Source: Alnus glutinosa
Lineage: Eukaryota > Streptophyta > Magnoliopsida > Fagales > Betulaceae
Reading direction: 5' to 3'
Length of the DNA: 64,000 bases
NCBI RefSeq assembly: GCF_958979055.1
Contig: NC_084899.1
Span: 74,501-138,500 of the forward strand
Of the stretch, positions 47,501 through 57,900 are shown one piece after another. The notes beneath the pieces were generated by a model. That model saw nothing but the letters and a program-made list of their open reading frames with translations, did not search any database and was not told the origin of the DNA. The position numbers and the translations under genes were made by a program. How positions within the stretch are numbered: position 1 is the first letter of the stretch; each line of letters starts with the position of its first letter.

Positions 47501-50500
47501 CTGAAGTTTGTTGAAGCAAAGGATGGGTTGCTGGTTTCTGAGGCGCCTTCCCCCAAGGGGAAACAGAATAGGGGTGTTTTATCCGGTTATTTCGGTGGGG
47601 CTTCTCCGTCCTTCGCATAGGTGGTTCATGGAGTAGTCATCAAGTCTCCAGGGTCTCTGGTTCCGAAGGTAGAGCTTTTTGGTTTGGATCTGCTTCCAGC
47701 GGTGGGGTGTAGGGATGTGGTAGACGGGAGAATGGCAATGAATTGCTTTGTTTTGGAGGAGCACTTGTCTGGGTCGTTGGAGAAGAAGAAGAAGCAAGTT
47801 TGTTGCTTGGTGACGACGAGTCTAGGAAGAAGATGAAGTTAGGGCTTTTCCGTTCGTGGAAGAAGATTCTAGAGTGTCTCAGAATCGCTTTGGAGTGGGC
47901 TTCAGCTTCCGAGTTCAAGTACGTTGGGCTGGGTCTAAAGCCCAATCGCGGCATCTAGGCTAGGCCTAAGCCCACGAGGATGAGGATGGGTCTTGGTTCT
48001 CTGAGAGTTGGACCCAGTTCGAATCCCGATTCGGATCTTGTGCAACCTAAATCATTTTCGGCGATTGTTTCTAGGGCGGATCTGGATCTATCGTCTTCCG
48101 GGAGTTTTGAAGATCGACAGCCCTTCGCCGGTGGGTGTGTTTCCGATCCAGTGGTCGATTCTCCTTCTGCCGAGTTGGCTGTGTCGAAGGTCGCGGTTCA
48201 GTTTTCACGGGAGTTCGAGTATCTGGTAGTCTCACGGTTCGACTTTCCCCCTTTGCCGACGGCGATGGTTCTGTCTTCAATGTCTCTGGATACTTCTCGC
48301 AGGTCTGAGGGGCCTTCTCTGGCACCAGTAACAATAAGGACTTGTTGGGTTAGGTTCTCTCGGTATCTCTCCTCCATATCAAAGCAATTTTGGTGGTGCT
48401 TGCTTGGCCCCTCAGCTCAGACCTGAGGGGTCTTCTCAGCCTATCTTCGCCCCTTCATAAGTTTCAGGGGTGGCTGAGTTGGGAGAGAGGCTCCGTTCTT
48501 GTGCTTCAGTGTCGTCGATATCTAAGCCTTTCCAGAAAAGTATTACCGAAAGGCAAGGGAAGGAAAATCAAAGCATTTGGATGTGATGATTCCAGGGTGA
48601 ATGGTTTGTCCCAATCTCAAAAGTGGCCAAAAGGTTTTGGTCCATCTGGGGAGATGGTTGTGTGGGAGCAGGGTGACGAGATCTGGGATGGAGAAGATGG
48701 AGATTCCCCTTACCCTTTGGGTATTCTTCCTCCCAACTTGGCTTTGGATTGGGAGATGGATTGTGTTGAGGACGAGGATCCGTCCTAGCAATTATGGATG
48801 CCTTTGAAGATGACTTTTTTCAAGAAGTTACGGTTGATGCAAGCGCGCCCTCTCGGCATAGGAAAGGCAAGGCTCACGTGTTGTAAAAGGGAGTGATTTT
48901 TGAGGGTTCAGGTTTGAGGGCTTTTGGTTTTTGTGGGCTGCTTCGGCTGCCCCTGTGTATACTTCATGTATACTTAGGGGCACCTTACACTTTTTCAATA
49001 AAACTTTCCTTACTTACCCAAAAAAAAAAAACTTAGTATCCACCAAAAATCTCCACTAGCATACCACCACAACCACTTACCTAGAAGAACTCAGCTAAAT
49101 TGAATCAGATTTTATACCCCCAATCCTCATGATTTAATCAGAGTACAAATTTTCGACCACTTCAGTAAATGGAACTTAAACTCATCGCCATGTCCACCCC
49201 ATAGAAAATCCCTTTGAAATTTTTCAAGTCTATTATTAGCCACGCCCACCGGAATAGGGAAGAGAGAAATTAGAAAGAGTGCTTTTTATCAAAGTCAACA
49301 TGCCTCCCTTAGAAGACGCCTTTCAACCAAGGACATGAAAAAGAATTTGCATCTTCTCCAATGTACTTTCTCATATAGCAGGGAAAAAAATCGCCATTTT
49401 TTTTTTTGGATAAGTAAATGAAATTTTATAAAAGCGTAAGGAGCCCCTCTAAGTACTCCCTATTCCATTAAAGGTGGCTAATCGTCTTGAAAAAATCCAA
49501 AGGAATTTCTTATGGGGTGGCATAGGGGATGAGGCCAAATTTCATTTAGTGAAATGGAACAGGATTTGTACTCCGTTGCATTCAGGTGGGCTGGGAGTTC
49601 ACAATCTCATCCAGTTTAATCAAGCACTTCTGGGTAAATGGTTGTGGAGATATGGTAGGGAGAGAGAAGCTTTATGGCGTTTGGTGATTGACGCCAAATT
49701 TGGGAGCCTAAAGGGTGGGTGGTGTTCTATTGAGGTCTCGGGTTCCTATGGAGTGGGGGTTTGGAAATATATCAGGAAAGGATGGGAGAAGTTTTGCAAT
49801 TCTGTTCGGTTTGCGGTAGGGGATGGGTCACATATCAGTTTCTGGCATGATTGGTGGTGTGGAGAGAGATCTTTGAAGCACTATTATCCAGTTCTGTATA
49901 GTATTGTGAGGAACAAAGCTGCAATGGTGGTGGATAACTTGGCAGTTCATAATGGAAATATTCATTGGAATGTTCTCTTTACGCGGCAACTACAGGACTG
50001 GGAGATGGAGATGGTGCTTTCCTTCTTCAAGCGGTTGTACTCCACTTCGATTCGACAAGGAGAGGGTGGCAGGTTAGTTTGGAATCCCTCTACAAGGGGC
50101 TTATTTGAAGTAAGGTCCTATTATGAAGTGCTTAGTAGGAAAGAAGGCCTTTCATTTCCGTGGAAGAATATATGGTGTGCTTAGGCTCCAACAAGGGTGG
50201 CGTTCTTTGTATGGTCTGCAGCTTTAGGAAAAATACTGACCCATGACAATCTGCGAAAGAGGAATATTGTGGTTATTGAGTGGTGTTGTATGTGTAAAAA
50301 GAAGGGGGAGGCTATTGATCATCTGTTACTTCACTGCGACACTGCCCGTGAGCTTTGGAGCTTTATGTTTTCTTTATTTAAAGTTGAGTGGGTCATGCCA
50401 CAAACGGTGCTGGATTTGTTGACTACTTGGGGTGCGTCTTTTGGGCATGGCCTAGCTAAAAAAGCTTGGCGGTTAGTTCCTCACTGTGTTTTGTGGAGCA

Positions 50501-52944
50501 TTTGGCAGGAGCGGAATGCGAGGCTTTTTGAAGATGTAGAGACTGTAATGGTAGTGTTAAAGAAGCGCGTGCTTAACACGCTATTTCTTTGGTTAGTGTC
50601 CAGTCTTTGCCACCTAGGTATTTTTACTTTTGTAGACTTTCTAAATTTATTACTTGTTCCTCCCTTTTAGGGGCGCTCTTGTATACTTTCTTTATATTAG
50701 GGTTGCGCCCATCTGCGCTTTATTGATGAATTTGAAATTACTTATCAAAAAAAAAAAGTACATTGGAAGTATACACAAGGAAACGCCTAAGAAGGCAAAG
50801 AAAAACGAATAAGAAAATCAGAAAAGCTAATACACACGGGAGACAAAAAAGCCTCCGTCCAAAGATACAACGTATGAAAAAATGAAGCAACAAAATTCTC
50901 CATGGAATTCTCCAAGTCTTCGCCATGTTAACAGTCAAAACTTAAGCCTTTCACGAGATTGTGGCAAATCACACATCATAAAAGAAAACATATAAAGGAA
51001 CAAGATTATGCTATCAAGCATTTGAAGCATCTATTCACACGATCAATCCTACAAAATCATAATCAACTCTGAATGTAAGAACTAAGATTATGAAACACCT
51101 GTTCAACAAAATCAAAACTTCCAATTGGCCATATAAATGGTTCAGCAGCAGAATTATGGCTGAAACACAGTTAAATCTTCTAAAACTAATAAACAGAATC
51201 ACTTAGAAACTATCAAAAGAGTCCAAACATAAGACAAGATTATCATTTGTGACATGCTCAAGATTAATTTATGATTTTGGACATCGTTTCCCAAAAGAAG
51301 CAAGCCAAAAGAATGTAACATAAGTTGCATTGATAGAGGTAGAATTATAAATATCCTTGATCTATTAATTACCTCTCACTGCAACGCCCACAAGCTATGC
51401 ATTTAACCTTCACATATCCACCAGGATCCATTCCTCCTCCCTTGCTTGTATCAGGCTTAAGAAGAGTGGCAGCTTCCCAGGACAAAGATGTGATTATATC
51501 CAACCAACTCTCTGTGTCATGTCCGTCACCCACAGGAAGGTTTTCAACCTGCAACAGTTGAGCTATCAAAGCTCTAAAATGATCTTCCACCACATTTTTC
51601 ATGGCTTTCCTGTGCTCCTCACTTGACTTTTCCCTACTACGATACTCCCCACTATCAAAGCTTCTTGAACAGCGTAGATATCCCCACTCCCCTGTCGCAG
51701 CCTCATCATCATCATCATCAAATAGAACAGCCTCCCTCTCATCCTCTTCATCCTCTGGCTCTGGAGGGAGCCAGAGTAGCCCATTGTTCTCAAAATCCAC
51801 AGGTTCAGCGTCCAGACCCTCAGTGTCACATGGAGCTTCACAGCTGTCACATGGAGCTTCACAGCTGTCACAGTTATTATGTTCATCTGCTTCTTTCCCA
51901 AGTTCCCTAATCCCCTCCAAACTCTTTGTGTCAAAATTCTCAGGTAACAGTGAAGAACTCACACTGTTCAAGTCGATGTTATCTCCGTTAGGATGCACAT
52001 TATGAGGTCCATAGACATGGTCGATTTCATCAATGTTAACTGTGCTATAATATTCATAGCCCTGAGAGAAGTGTCTTGTTTCTGAATCTGACTGATAAAC
52101 ACCATAGTCATCATCCTCATCATCGCTCCTGGTGGGGAAGGATATGCAAGAAATAACATAATGGATTAACAATGGAAGAGCATCAAGGAAGCATCAGAAC
52201 ATGACATTCAATAATCATGCTTAAGAGTAACGGAAGCATAATCATAAGTGCAACATTAGAAGAAGCTGATGAGAACTCTTCAATTGCACCTATTAATATC
52301 AACCAATTGCAAGGCAAGAGATACCTGTTCATACAAAAGCCAAATCGGTTTGGAGATGAAGCTACTACAGCAGAGCTGGGATTTCTGCTCTTCGTGGATA
52401 TTATAGTGTGCTGCTCAACCATAACTGGATCCACATGGACGGACTGACTAGGGCTAACAGCAGAAGTATATGGCACACGCTGATAAGGGCCAGTGGAGTA
52501 AGGAGTTGAACCGACAGTGCTGCTGCTACTATGACAGGTGCAACTGGACTTGGTACTGGCCAAGCTTGTTGCAGATGGTGAGGGACTGAGACCAGGGGTG
52601 GGTGCATTGGTGCCATTATCAGGTGGTTCTATCCCCTCCTCCCACTGCTTGAAGCAATAGTTACACACCCTGATCCGTTCCCAATCTTCGCTACCAGTCC
52701 TTGGGTCATCGGATGGGGCAGGAAGCGAGTTAGCTGTGCACTTGGCACAGAAAACTCGGCCACAGAGTCGACAATGATGCCTGCGGTTAAAAATGGTGAA
52801 CTGGGAGTCACAGTCGTAGCATACCCTACAGCTATGATCGGGCATCCAGAAGTCCCTGGACACATTGGGTGAATGGGTCCTGCGAGGGATCCAGGACTTG
52901 ACGATGTCAACTAGCTCCGACAGTTTGTTGTCAGGGGTGCCCAT
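30815..52944 (-). CDS. FAB1A: 1-phosphatidylinositol-3-phosphate 5-kinase (PIKfyve/FAB1 family)
   Basis: Eleven coding exons, in order 52944-52325, 52128-51373, 43601-43448, 43254-42910, 42306-41389, 41310-40979, 34699-34576, 34491-34321, 33975-32446, 31733-31470 and 31144-30815, give 1847 aa. The enzyme makes PI(3,5)P2 on endosomes and vacuoles. Domains are FYVE (33-98; W33..D36, RRHHCR, RVCNYC), a Cpn60/TCP1-like domain (about 460-720), a Cys-rich region (about 930-1040) and a C-terminal lipid kinase with GGKSNVFF, K1609, DLKG (1682-1685) and MDYSLL (D1744). Details such as SESMVVKGVVCKK, QEMDHLKMAVAKID and FLASIDVMDYS favour FAB1A over FAB1B. Introns 2 and 6 are 7771 and 6279 bp and full of retroelements. 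MGTPDNKL matches the family start; an in-frame ATG lies 10 codons upstream. Confidence 0.95.
31820..32150 (+). mobile_element. LINE fragment (zf-RVT region) in FAB1A intron 9
   Basis: Translation gives VALGKILTADNF then CMCKNSGETMVHLVLHCAM and AVPLCLIWPIERE, the zf-RVT end of plant LINE ORF2, with stops. It lies antisense to FAB1A. Confidence 0.75.
34700..36168. other. FAB1A intron 6, unique part
   Basis: A block of about 75 bp around 34870-34950 recurs at about 35045-35125 (shared core GAGTTGAGAGTTGAGACAGG). A G17 run lies at 35283-35299 after a poly-T run, and an (AG)n run at about 36045-36070. No gene is seen. Confidence 0.5.
37278..37502 (+). mobile_element. 5'-truncated LINE tail nested in the solo LTR
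   Basis: A perfect 17-bp target duplication ATGTATATAGGAATATG flanks it (37261-37277 and 37503-37519). It ends in a short poly(A) and carries the shared LINE 3' tail (ACTAGGGTTGCGCCCCTCTG). Confidence 0.9.
37753..38879 (+). mobile_element. ORF1-plus-tail LINE derivative nested in the solo LTR
   Basis: A perfect 12-bp target duplication TTAATTAATTTA flanks it (37741-37752 and 38880-38891). The body has degenerate Gly/Ser/Pro-rich coding-like sequence and a Lys-rich stretch ending RVKNLECSINFDARGVGSSR, as found at the end of ORF1 in plant LINEs. The shared LINE 3' tail (GTATACTACATGTATGCTTA) and an A6 run follow directly. There is no reverse transcriptase. Confidence 0.85.
41311..41388 (-). 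other. 78-bp stop-free intron of FAB1A (intron 5)
   Basis: GT-AG intron between LFDQ and SYRCRSC. Its length is 26 codons with no stop in frame, so retention would insert 26 residues rather than truncate. Both flanking sequences match the uninterrupted family sequence. Confidence 0.8.
42415..42655 (+). mobile_element. LINE 3'-end fragment in FAB1A intron 4
   Basis: Encodes FEDREKTLEDIKSLFFNTLY-like sequence (the C-terminus of LINE ORF2) followed by the shared tail (TTGTATACTTCATGTGTATT) and an A-rich end. Antisense to FAB1A. Confidence 0.7.
43748..44310 (-). mobile_element. LINE-derived tail insertions in FAB1A intron 2
   Basis: Poly-T at about 43748-43759 then the reversed shared tail (GCGTAAGGCGCCCCCTACGT) marks a - strand insertion whose body resembles ORF1-end sequence with no reverse transcriptase. 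A second short reversed tail (AGTGCATAGGGGCGCAACCC) follows at about 44238-44277. Right-hand limits are uncertain. Confidence 0.65.
45003..45180 (+). pseudogene. FLZ (FCS-like zinc finger, DUF581) pseudogene fragment
   Basis: The + strand reads SDGAFCSLECWQQQIN, a stop, then DKRMENCSLASKKEASASST and TNAPQVPTKG. The FCSxEC core and the following QQQI are the hallmark of FLZ proteins, which act as SnRK1 adaptors. The stop, the Trp replacing the usual Arg and the missing first CX2C pair show it is broken. It lies inside FAB1A intron 2, antisense to it. Confidence 0.7.
45448..46393 (-). mobile_element. LINE ORF2 fragment, 3' part (zf-RVT), split
   Basis: On the - strand 45539-45856 reads VAFFVWTTTLGKFSTLDSLK then CCMCKKSRESIDYLFLHC, the zf-RVT domain. 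The coding similarity continues up to 46393, where a younger element interrupts it; the 5' portion resumes at 49047. Confidence 0.85.
46394..49030 (+). mobile_element. ORF1-plus-tail LINE derivative inserted into the older LINE
   Basis: A perfect 16-bp target duplication ACTTAGTATCCACCAA flanks it (46378-46393 and 49031-49046). It has an ORF1-like region (46750-47004 resuming at 47392, with GWSRMVGELRQLLKFVEA), further degenerate coding-like sequence to about 48790, the shared tail (TATACTTCATGTATACTTAG) and a terminal poly(A). No reverse transcriptase is present. It is itself interrupted at 47005-47377. Confidence 0.88.
47005..47377 (-). mobile_element. LINE tail insertion nested in the ORF1-like region
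   Basis: Poly-T on the + strand (about 47014-47032) gives the - orientation. The flanks AAGGCCAGCCGTTA (46990-47003) and AAGGCCAGTCGTTA (47378-47391) differ at one base and form the target duplication. Removing it rejoins the host reading frame (NKASRY then LEVADY). Confidence 0.88.
49047..49390 (-). mobile_element. 5' portion of the split LINE fragment
   Basis: The reverse complement encodes, across frameshifts, SKGGMLTLIKSTLSN, then VANNRLEKFQRDFLWGG, the segment after the reverse transcriptase domain. It continues the fragment that stops at 46393. Confidence 0.8.
49398..50919 (-). mobile_element. LINE tail insertion, itself split by a + strand LINE
   Basis: Reversed tail at 49398-49456 (poly-T, then GCGTAAGGAGCCCCTCTAAG) resumes at 50762 (GGAAGTATACACAAGG) and extends into ORF2 C-terminal sequence (SFFHTLYLWTEAFLSPVC on the - strand). 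A 7-bp repeat TCGCCAT at 49391-49397 and 50920-50926 may be its target duplication; this is tentative. Confidence 0.7.
49457..50755 (+). mobile_element. 5'-truncated LINE with zf-RVT, nested
   Basis: Begins inside ORF2 at ANRLEKIQRNFLWGGIGDEA, runs through GWCSIEVSGSYGVGVWKYIR and the zf-RVT segment CCMCKKKGEAIDHLLLHC, then the shared tail (TTAGGGTTGCGCCCATCTGC) and poly(A). AAGTAC repeats at 49451-49456 and 50756-50761. The frame is intact over 236 codons up to a stop at 50184 and again from 50197, so this is one of the younger copies. Confidence 0.88.
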
Positions 52945-52978
52945 CCCATGGACAAGGATCCCACCCAACCCCATTCAT
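52931..52978 (-). promoter_or_regulatory. Overlapping upstream ORF at the FAB1A start
   Basis: An out-of-frame ATG at 52978 opens a 15-codon frame ending TGA at 52931, overlapping the main start (52944). An in-frame ATG at 52974 and another out-of-frame ATG at 52949 also lie here. Whether all are in the mRNA depends on the leader structure, which is unknown. Confidence 0.4.
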
Positions 52979-54514
52979 TGTGAATTGTTCATTGGCCAGT
53001 CCCACGATCAGACCACAGCCCAAGGTCCTGATGAAGAAGAATCAAATCCCAAATAAATATGATGACAGTGAAAAACCAAAACCCAACAAACAAACAAACA
53101 GACAGAAAAAAATAAATAAATAAAAAAAAAATTAAAAAAAAAAAGATAAAGAAAAAGGGAGCAGGAAACAACCTCTTTCAAAGTTCCATTGCATTGTTCG
53201 TCTACAACTATGGTAGTACTACTGTACTAGCAGCAGTCATAAATGATTCCACAACCACAAACTCCTAGAACCCACTCAAAAGTTCCATTGCATTTGCCGT
53301 ATTGGAGTAGTTAGTCAGAAATGAATCCACAACCACGCACACACACTGATGCGCATAGACACGCATATATCCATATCTATAAGACTATATCTATAGAGGA
53401 AAGCAAAAGATATGCCGTTAAAAAGTAATGGGCCAAGCTTTCTTTCATCTGAATGTATAGAAGAAGTCATAGTACATAATGGAAACAGAAGTACAAATAA
53501 AAAAGAAGAATTACCTGGCGGTTGTCGCCCGGAATCCCCAGCTTCCGATATCTGAGCCTTGGGAGTCCCAGAATTCCAGGGGCCAAAGATACTCTCAGGG
53601 CTCAATCCGAGAGGTAGCACGAGTCAGGAAGGGAGAAAATGCCCCCGACCCTAATCTAGTCAATCAATTTGGAATTTCGCACCCCAGGAACACGAACAGC
53701 ACGAAACCGTTAATCAGAAGAAAATTAATTTCCTACACGAGTGGTCTATTTAATTTAGTTTGAGCCCATGACAGACAGGCGCAGACAAAACTATTGGCGT
53801 TGATATTAATAGTAATACAAACAGAAAGCCTTTCAAATCCCCGATTTGTGTTGCGCCCCCTTATCACATAATTACGTCCGACACTGACTAACTGTCTCAT
53901 GTTTCATATCTACATTATATTTTAATTAAAACAAAGAAAAACTAAGACAAATATTATATATAAACCCAAAAGAACATCACACTGCAGACCAAGTTGTTAG
54001 AGCAATCTTGATAGAGAGAGGTTTAAAGCTACTATATTCAATACTCTTGTTCCTTTCTTATTCTTTAAAAGTGATGTGATTTTAAAAATCACTAATAAAT
54101 TTGAAATTGATCACCTTCAATAGAAATTTTAAAAACTACATTATCTTTAAGGAAATAAAAGTCTTACCTATAGCATTAGTCTACTCTTTAGTCAGGATTA
54201 TACATACAATAAAACGTCGTTGAAGTTGGCTGGAGTCTTTGTACTTTGTCGAAGGGTGAGAAGGATTTTTTTTATTATTATTTTTTAAAAAAAAAAATAT
54301 TAGATGACCGAGATTTCATGAATCTCTCGCCTTCTTGGTTTCATTGCCAGTCAAAAAAGAGGAGAAAAAAAAAAAAAAACAGCCAAACTTAAACCAATTA
54401 AATGGACATTCCACTTTGTACATTCGATTTGTGGCATCATTTCAGGTTATAAATACGGACATCGCAATCGTTTATGCTCGGTTTGCTTGGAAGGAATTTG
54501 TGACTAGGAAAAAA
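52979..54514. other. FAB1A 5' region and intergenic spacer
   Basis: A possible leader exon on the - strand ends at 53516 with the donor GTAATTC after GACAACCGCCAG. From about 53800 to 54514 the sequence is AT-rich with no feature recognised. Confidence 0.35.
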
Positions 54515-54790
54515 GCTTGCTTTTTTTTTCTTTTTTCTTTTTTCTTTTTGGATGAAAATGATGAATATCATTAGGGAAAACAACCTGCTTGCTCAGCAAG
54601 TACAATGCTCTGGATAAAAGGACATTCATCTATCCGTACTCTATTTAACATCTGTGAAATTGCAATCTTAGCCATAACATGAGCTTGCTTTATTAGCTTT
54701 CCTACAAATGTGCCAAACAGTCCTGTAGCAGAAACCGTTTAGCTTTATTTTAGTATCCTCAATCAGTTGGCCGAGTAACTTCTTGCCATG
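54515..54790 (-). mobile_element. Probable LINE RNase H-like 3' fragment
   Basis: On the - strand a frame reads FVGKLIKQAHVMAKIAISQM ... DECPFIQSIVLAEQAG, resembling the C-terminus of the RNase H-like domain in plant LINEs. Poly-T-rich sequence at 54521-54549 would be its poly(A) end. The match is weak. Confidence 0.45.
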
Positions 54791-54948
54791 AGTTGGTTCT
54801 AGTATCGGATAAGATTATATGAAGCTTTGCCAAGTTAAACAAAAGGTAAAATAAATGACTCACTGTTATGGTTGTTAAGTTCTTCAAATGATCAACGCAG
54901 GCTCAAAATGTTTATTATTTCATCATTAATAAAACAGAATTATGTGTT

Positions 54949-57900
54949 TCACTCCTCATCTGTGCCTGAACCTTCCGAGCTCGAGTCCCGTTTATTGAGA
55001 GTGCCATTGGCAGCAGGGCCTTTCTTTTTAGCATCTTGTTCATCTGCCTCATCTTCACTGTACTCACTCTCATAATCATCATATTCCTCTTCTTCATTCT
55101 CCTCTTCCTCTTCAACCCCATCCTCCGTAATGGGTCCCTCTTCTGCGACAAGGCCACCTCGGGTGCCAGCCCTAGTCCGTCTCAAAATTTTTACTTTCAA
55201 GTTTGTCTTTCTATCGCAGCCTATCCAAGCGTCACACAAGCAGTAACAAGTCAAATTGTAATTACCCTCTGCTGGGGCCTGGAACTTGCCCATCACCAGT
55301 CTAGACCCACCCTTCACCTTGTCAACTGCCTCTCTCACGGCCACACTGGTCTCCTTTACATTTGCTCCTGATCCCTCCATAGTCTCCTCAATTGACTTCG
55401 AAGCGCCAGTTATAGCTGCAGCTTCATCCATAAAACTAACCTTTTGAGAAAACCACACATTATTTGAAACAGGATCTGCAAGCATAAACCAGAAGTTCTC
55501 TTCCTTGTGAAATGGGTAGCATGGGGCATGGGGGAGGGCACCTATCAGGCCGTTACCACGTTTGAGTGTTACCCAAGCATGGACCGTGACAACGTCACCC
55601 TCTTGTATACCCTCTTCACCTTCAGTCTCGCATGTAGCTTCAATTGTTATAGAAGGCATCATTTCCAGCACCATCTCAACATCGTGTACGCAGTCAGGAG
55701 AGAACCCGGCTACCTGAGTAAGCAGCTCAGCACGTTCTTGCAAGCTCATGTCCTGAAGGTCCTGAAACGTTCTCACCTTCTGCAAATGAAGAATAAAAAT
55801 GTTTAAAAAATATCAAAAAGAACGTAAACACGGGGAAATGATAATTTTTCTGGGTGGGGGTTTGTGGGAAGGGGGATCACAGGATGTGTTCAATACTCCA
55901 GACAGAATTCGTTCAACACTGATTTTTGGTCATTAACAGGCTTGTGTTAAAGCAAAAGTCATTTCAAAATTTCATCAGATGTGTTGCTCAACAATTAATT
56001 TCGAATACTTATTAGATAGGTTTAGTAAACCTATATGATTTTAAAACATGTTAAAAAGAAAATATACAAAACACAGAAGAAACCCCAAGTGAAATATGAA
56101 CTGGAACAAAAATGTGGGTACAGCTCTTTCATTCCATTGTTCAGAAATTTTGATTTTAATCAAGTAGAAAATAACATAAATATAATAGCTAAAGCCATTG
56201 GAAAATAGCGCACCACAGGTTCTTAAATTATAGCACATTTCCAGATAATAAGGGCAGCCATCAAAGACAAATGTTGTGGCTCTGCCCTCAAAGCTAGGCA
56301 AAAGGCATATTAACAACTGCATTCCTGCATGCCGCAAACAAGAGAGTAGATTTTATCTACTTACTTTGCGGGCTATCTTTTTGATAATGGCCTCACTGAA
56401 ATGCGGCAGCTGCAGAAAGGTTGCAATGCCCTCAGCAGATCCTCCAGTTGCCTTCCTTGCACTGATAGGAACAGCCTGCATCACAGGTAACACAACAAAA
56501 GGATCCTACTGTGAGTATGAACTAGGAAAAGAACAAAGGAACACAAAATAGATTAATCCTAAACATGGAAACGTTAACAGGAAGCAACCATCTAAGTAAA
56601 TGACTTACTAACAAAACAAAAGTTCTTTGCAACAAAAAATGACAGATACATTCCTATGAAATTGAGCAAAAAGTTGTTAAGAAACTAAATGTCTGGTATG
56701 CACAACAACTAAAACAAAAAATGCAAATACCCAAATCTCGCAATGAGCTTTGCCAAAAAAATAAACAGATAAACATAAATTGGAACTTGCTTCAAATTTC
56801 TGAACCTGACTGGAAAATTTGTTAAGTACACTCAAAAAGACACAGGGAGGACTACAAACAAGAAAAAATCACAGCATATTCAAGCCTGAGACAAACTAAC
56901 AGAATGAGAAGCTGGGCGCACTAGCCCACCATCAAATCTTCAAAAGGTTTGCAACTAGGAACTCAGAAAGTATTACATATTGGAATTAAAAAGCAATAAG
57001 AAAGTTGTTGGGAATAATACGAAGTAAAATAATGTGAGAATTGGAGTAGAAGAAAGTAAAGCATGTTGAGAACGATTTGCATTATTCAGGATATTAGTAT
57101 ACAATCTGTTAGTTACTGCCTTCTACATAATATAAACAAGCTAAGAAGGTCGTATATAGTCCCTGCCTATCCAAGAATTGCAGAAAAACTCCGTAATTAG
57201 ACATAAAGATAAGAATAAAGTCATTAAAGCACATGTCACTGTAATAAGTCTTTTTTTTATATATAAAAGATGTCCTCAAAGCACATCTCACCTGAATGAT
57301 ACATTGAGAAAGCTCGACTACCCCAATTGCAGGCCTCAGCCATCCATGCCCCTGAGCGGTGCGTGGTATCACCGCCATCTGCACAGATAATAAGAGATTA
57401 CTTATCTAACAATCGGTATGTAGCTATTTCAGAAAAATATTCTGCTTGAGAGCTAAATCAGTACTTTCTAAAACTACTACAAGACAATGAACAGCGATAG
57501 TTGCAGCATGTAACTAAAATAAAGTTTGCAGGGAACTGCTAACTTTATACATCCTTGTATGATACTTCCATCACTCTACAATAGGTTTTCGAGAACCAAC
57601 CCCTCAACCCCCTCCCCCCTTTCTCCCCCACCCACAGACCAAGGGAAAAAAAATTTGAAATTATTTATTCAGTTATAGAGTATATCTCAGAAAACATGAT
57701 AATAGATTCCTTTCATTACACCGCATATAAACTCAGACAGAAAATGGAAGAGTTGTGAAGAAAAAAGTGCAGCAGATATTCTGTTCTAGGCAGTTCTACT
57801 AAACTGTTGAGAGATAATGTACAAGAATACTTCCAACAGAAGACACAGTTGAAATACTCAGAATGCATCTGAGAACCGAAATCTGCATAATTTCCCTCAA

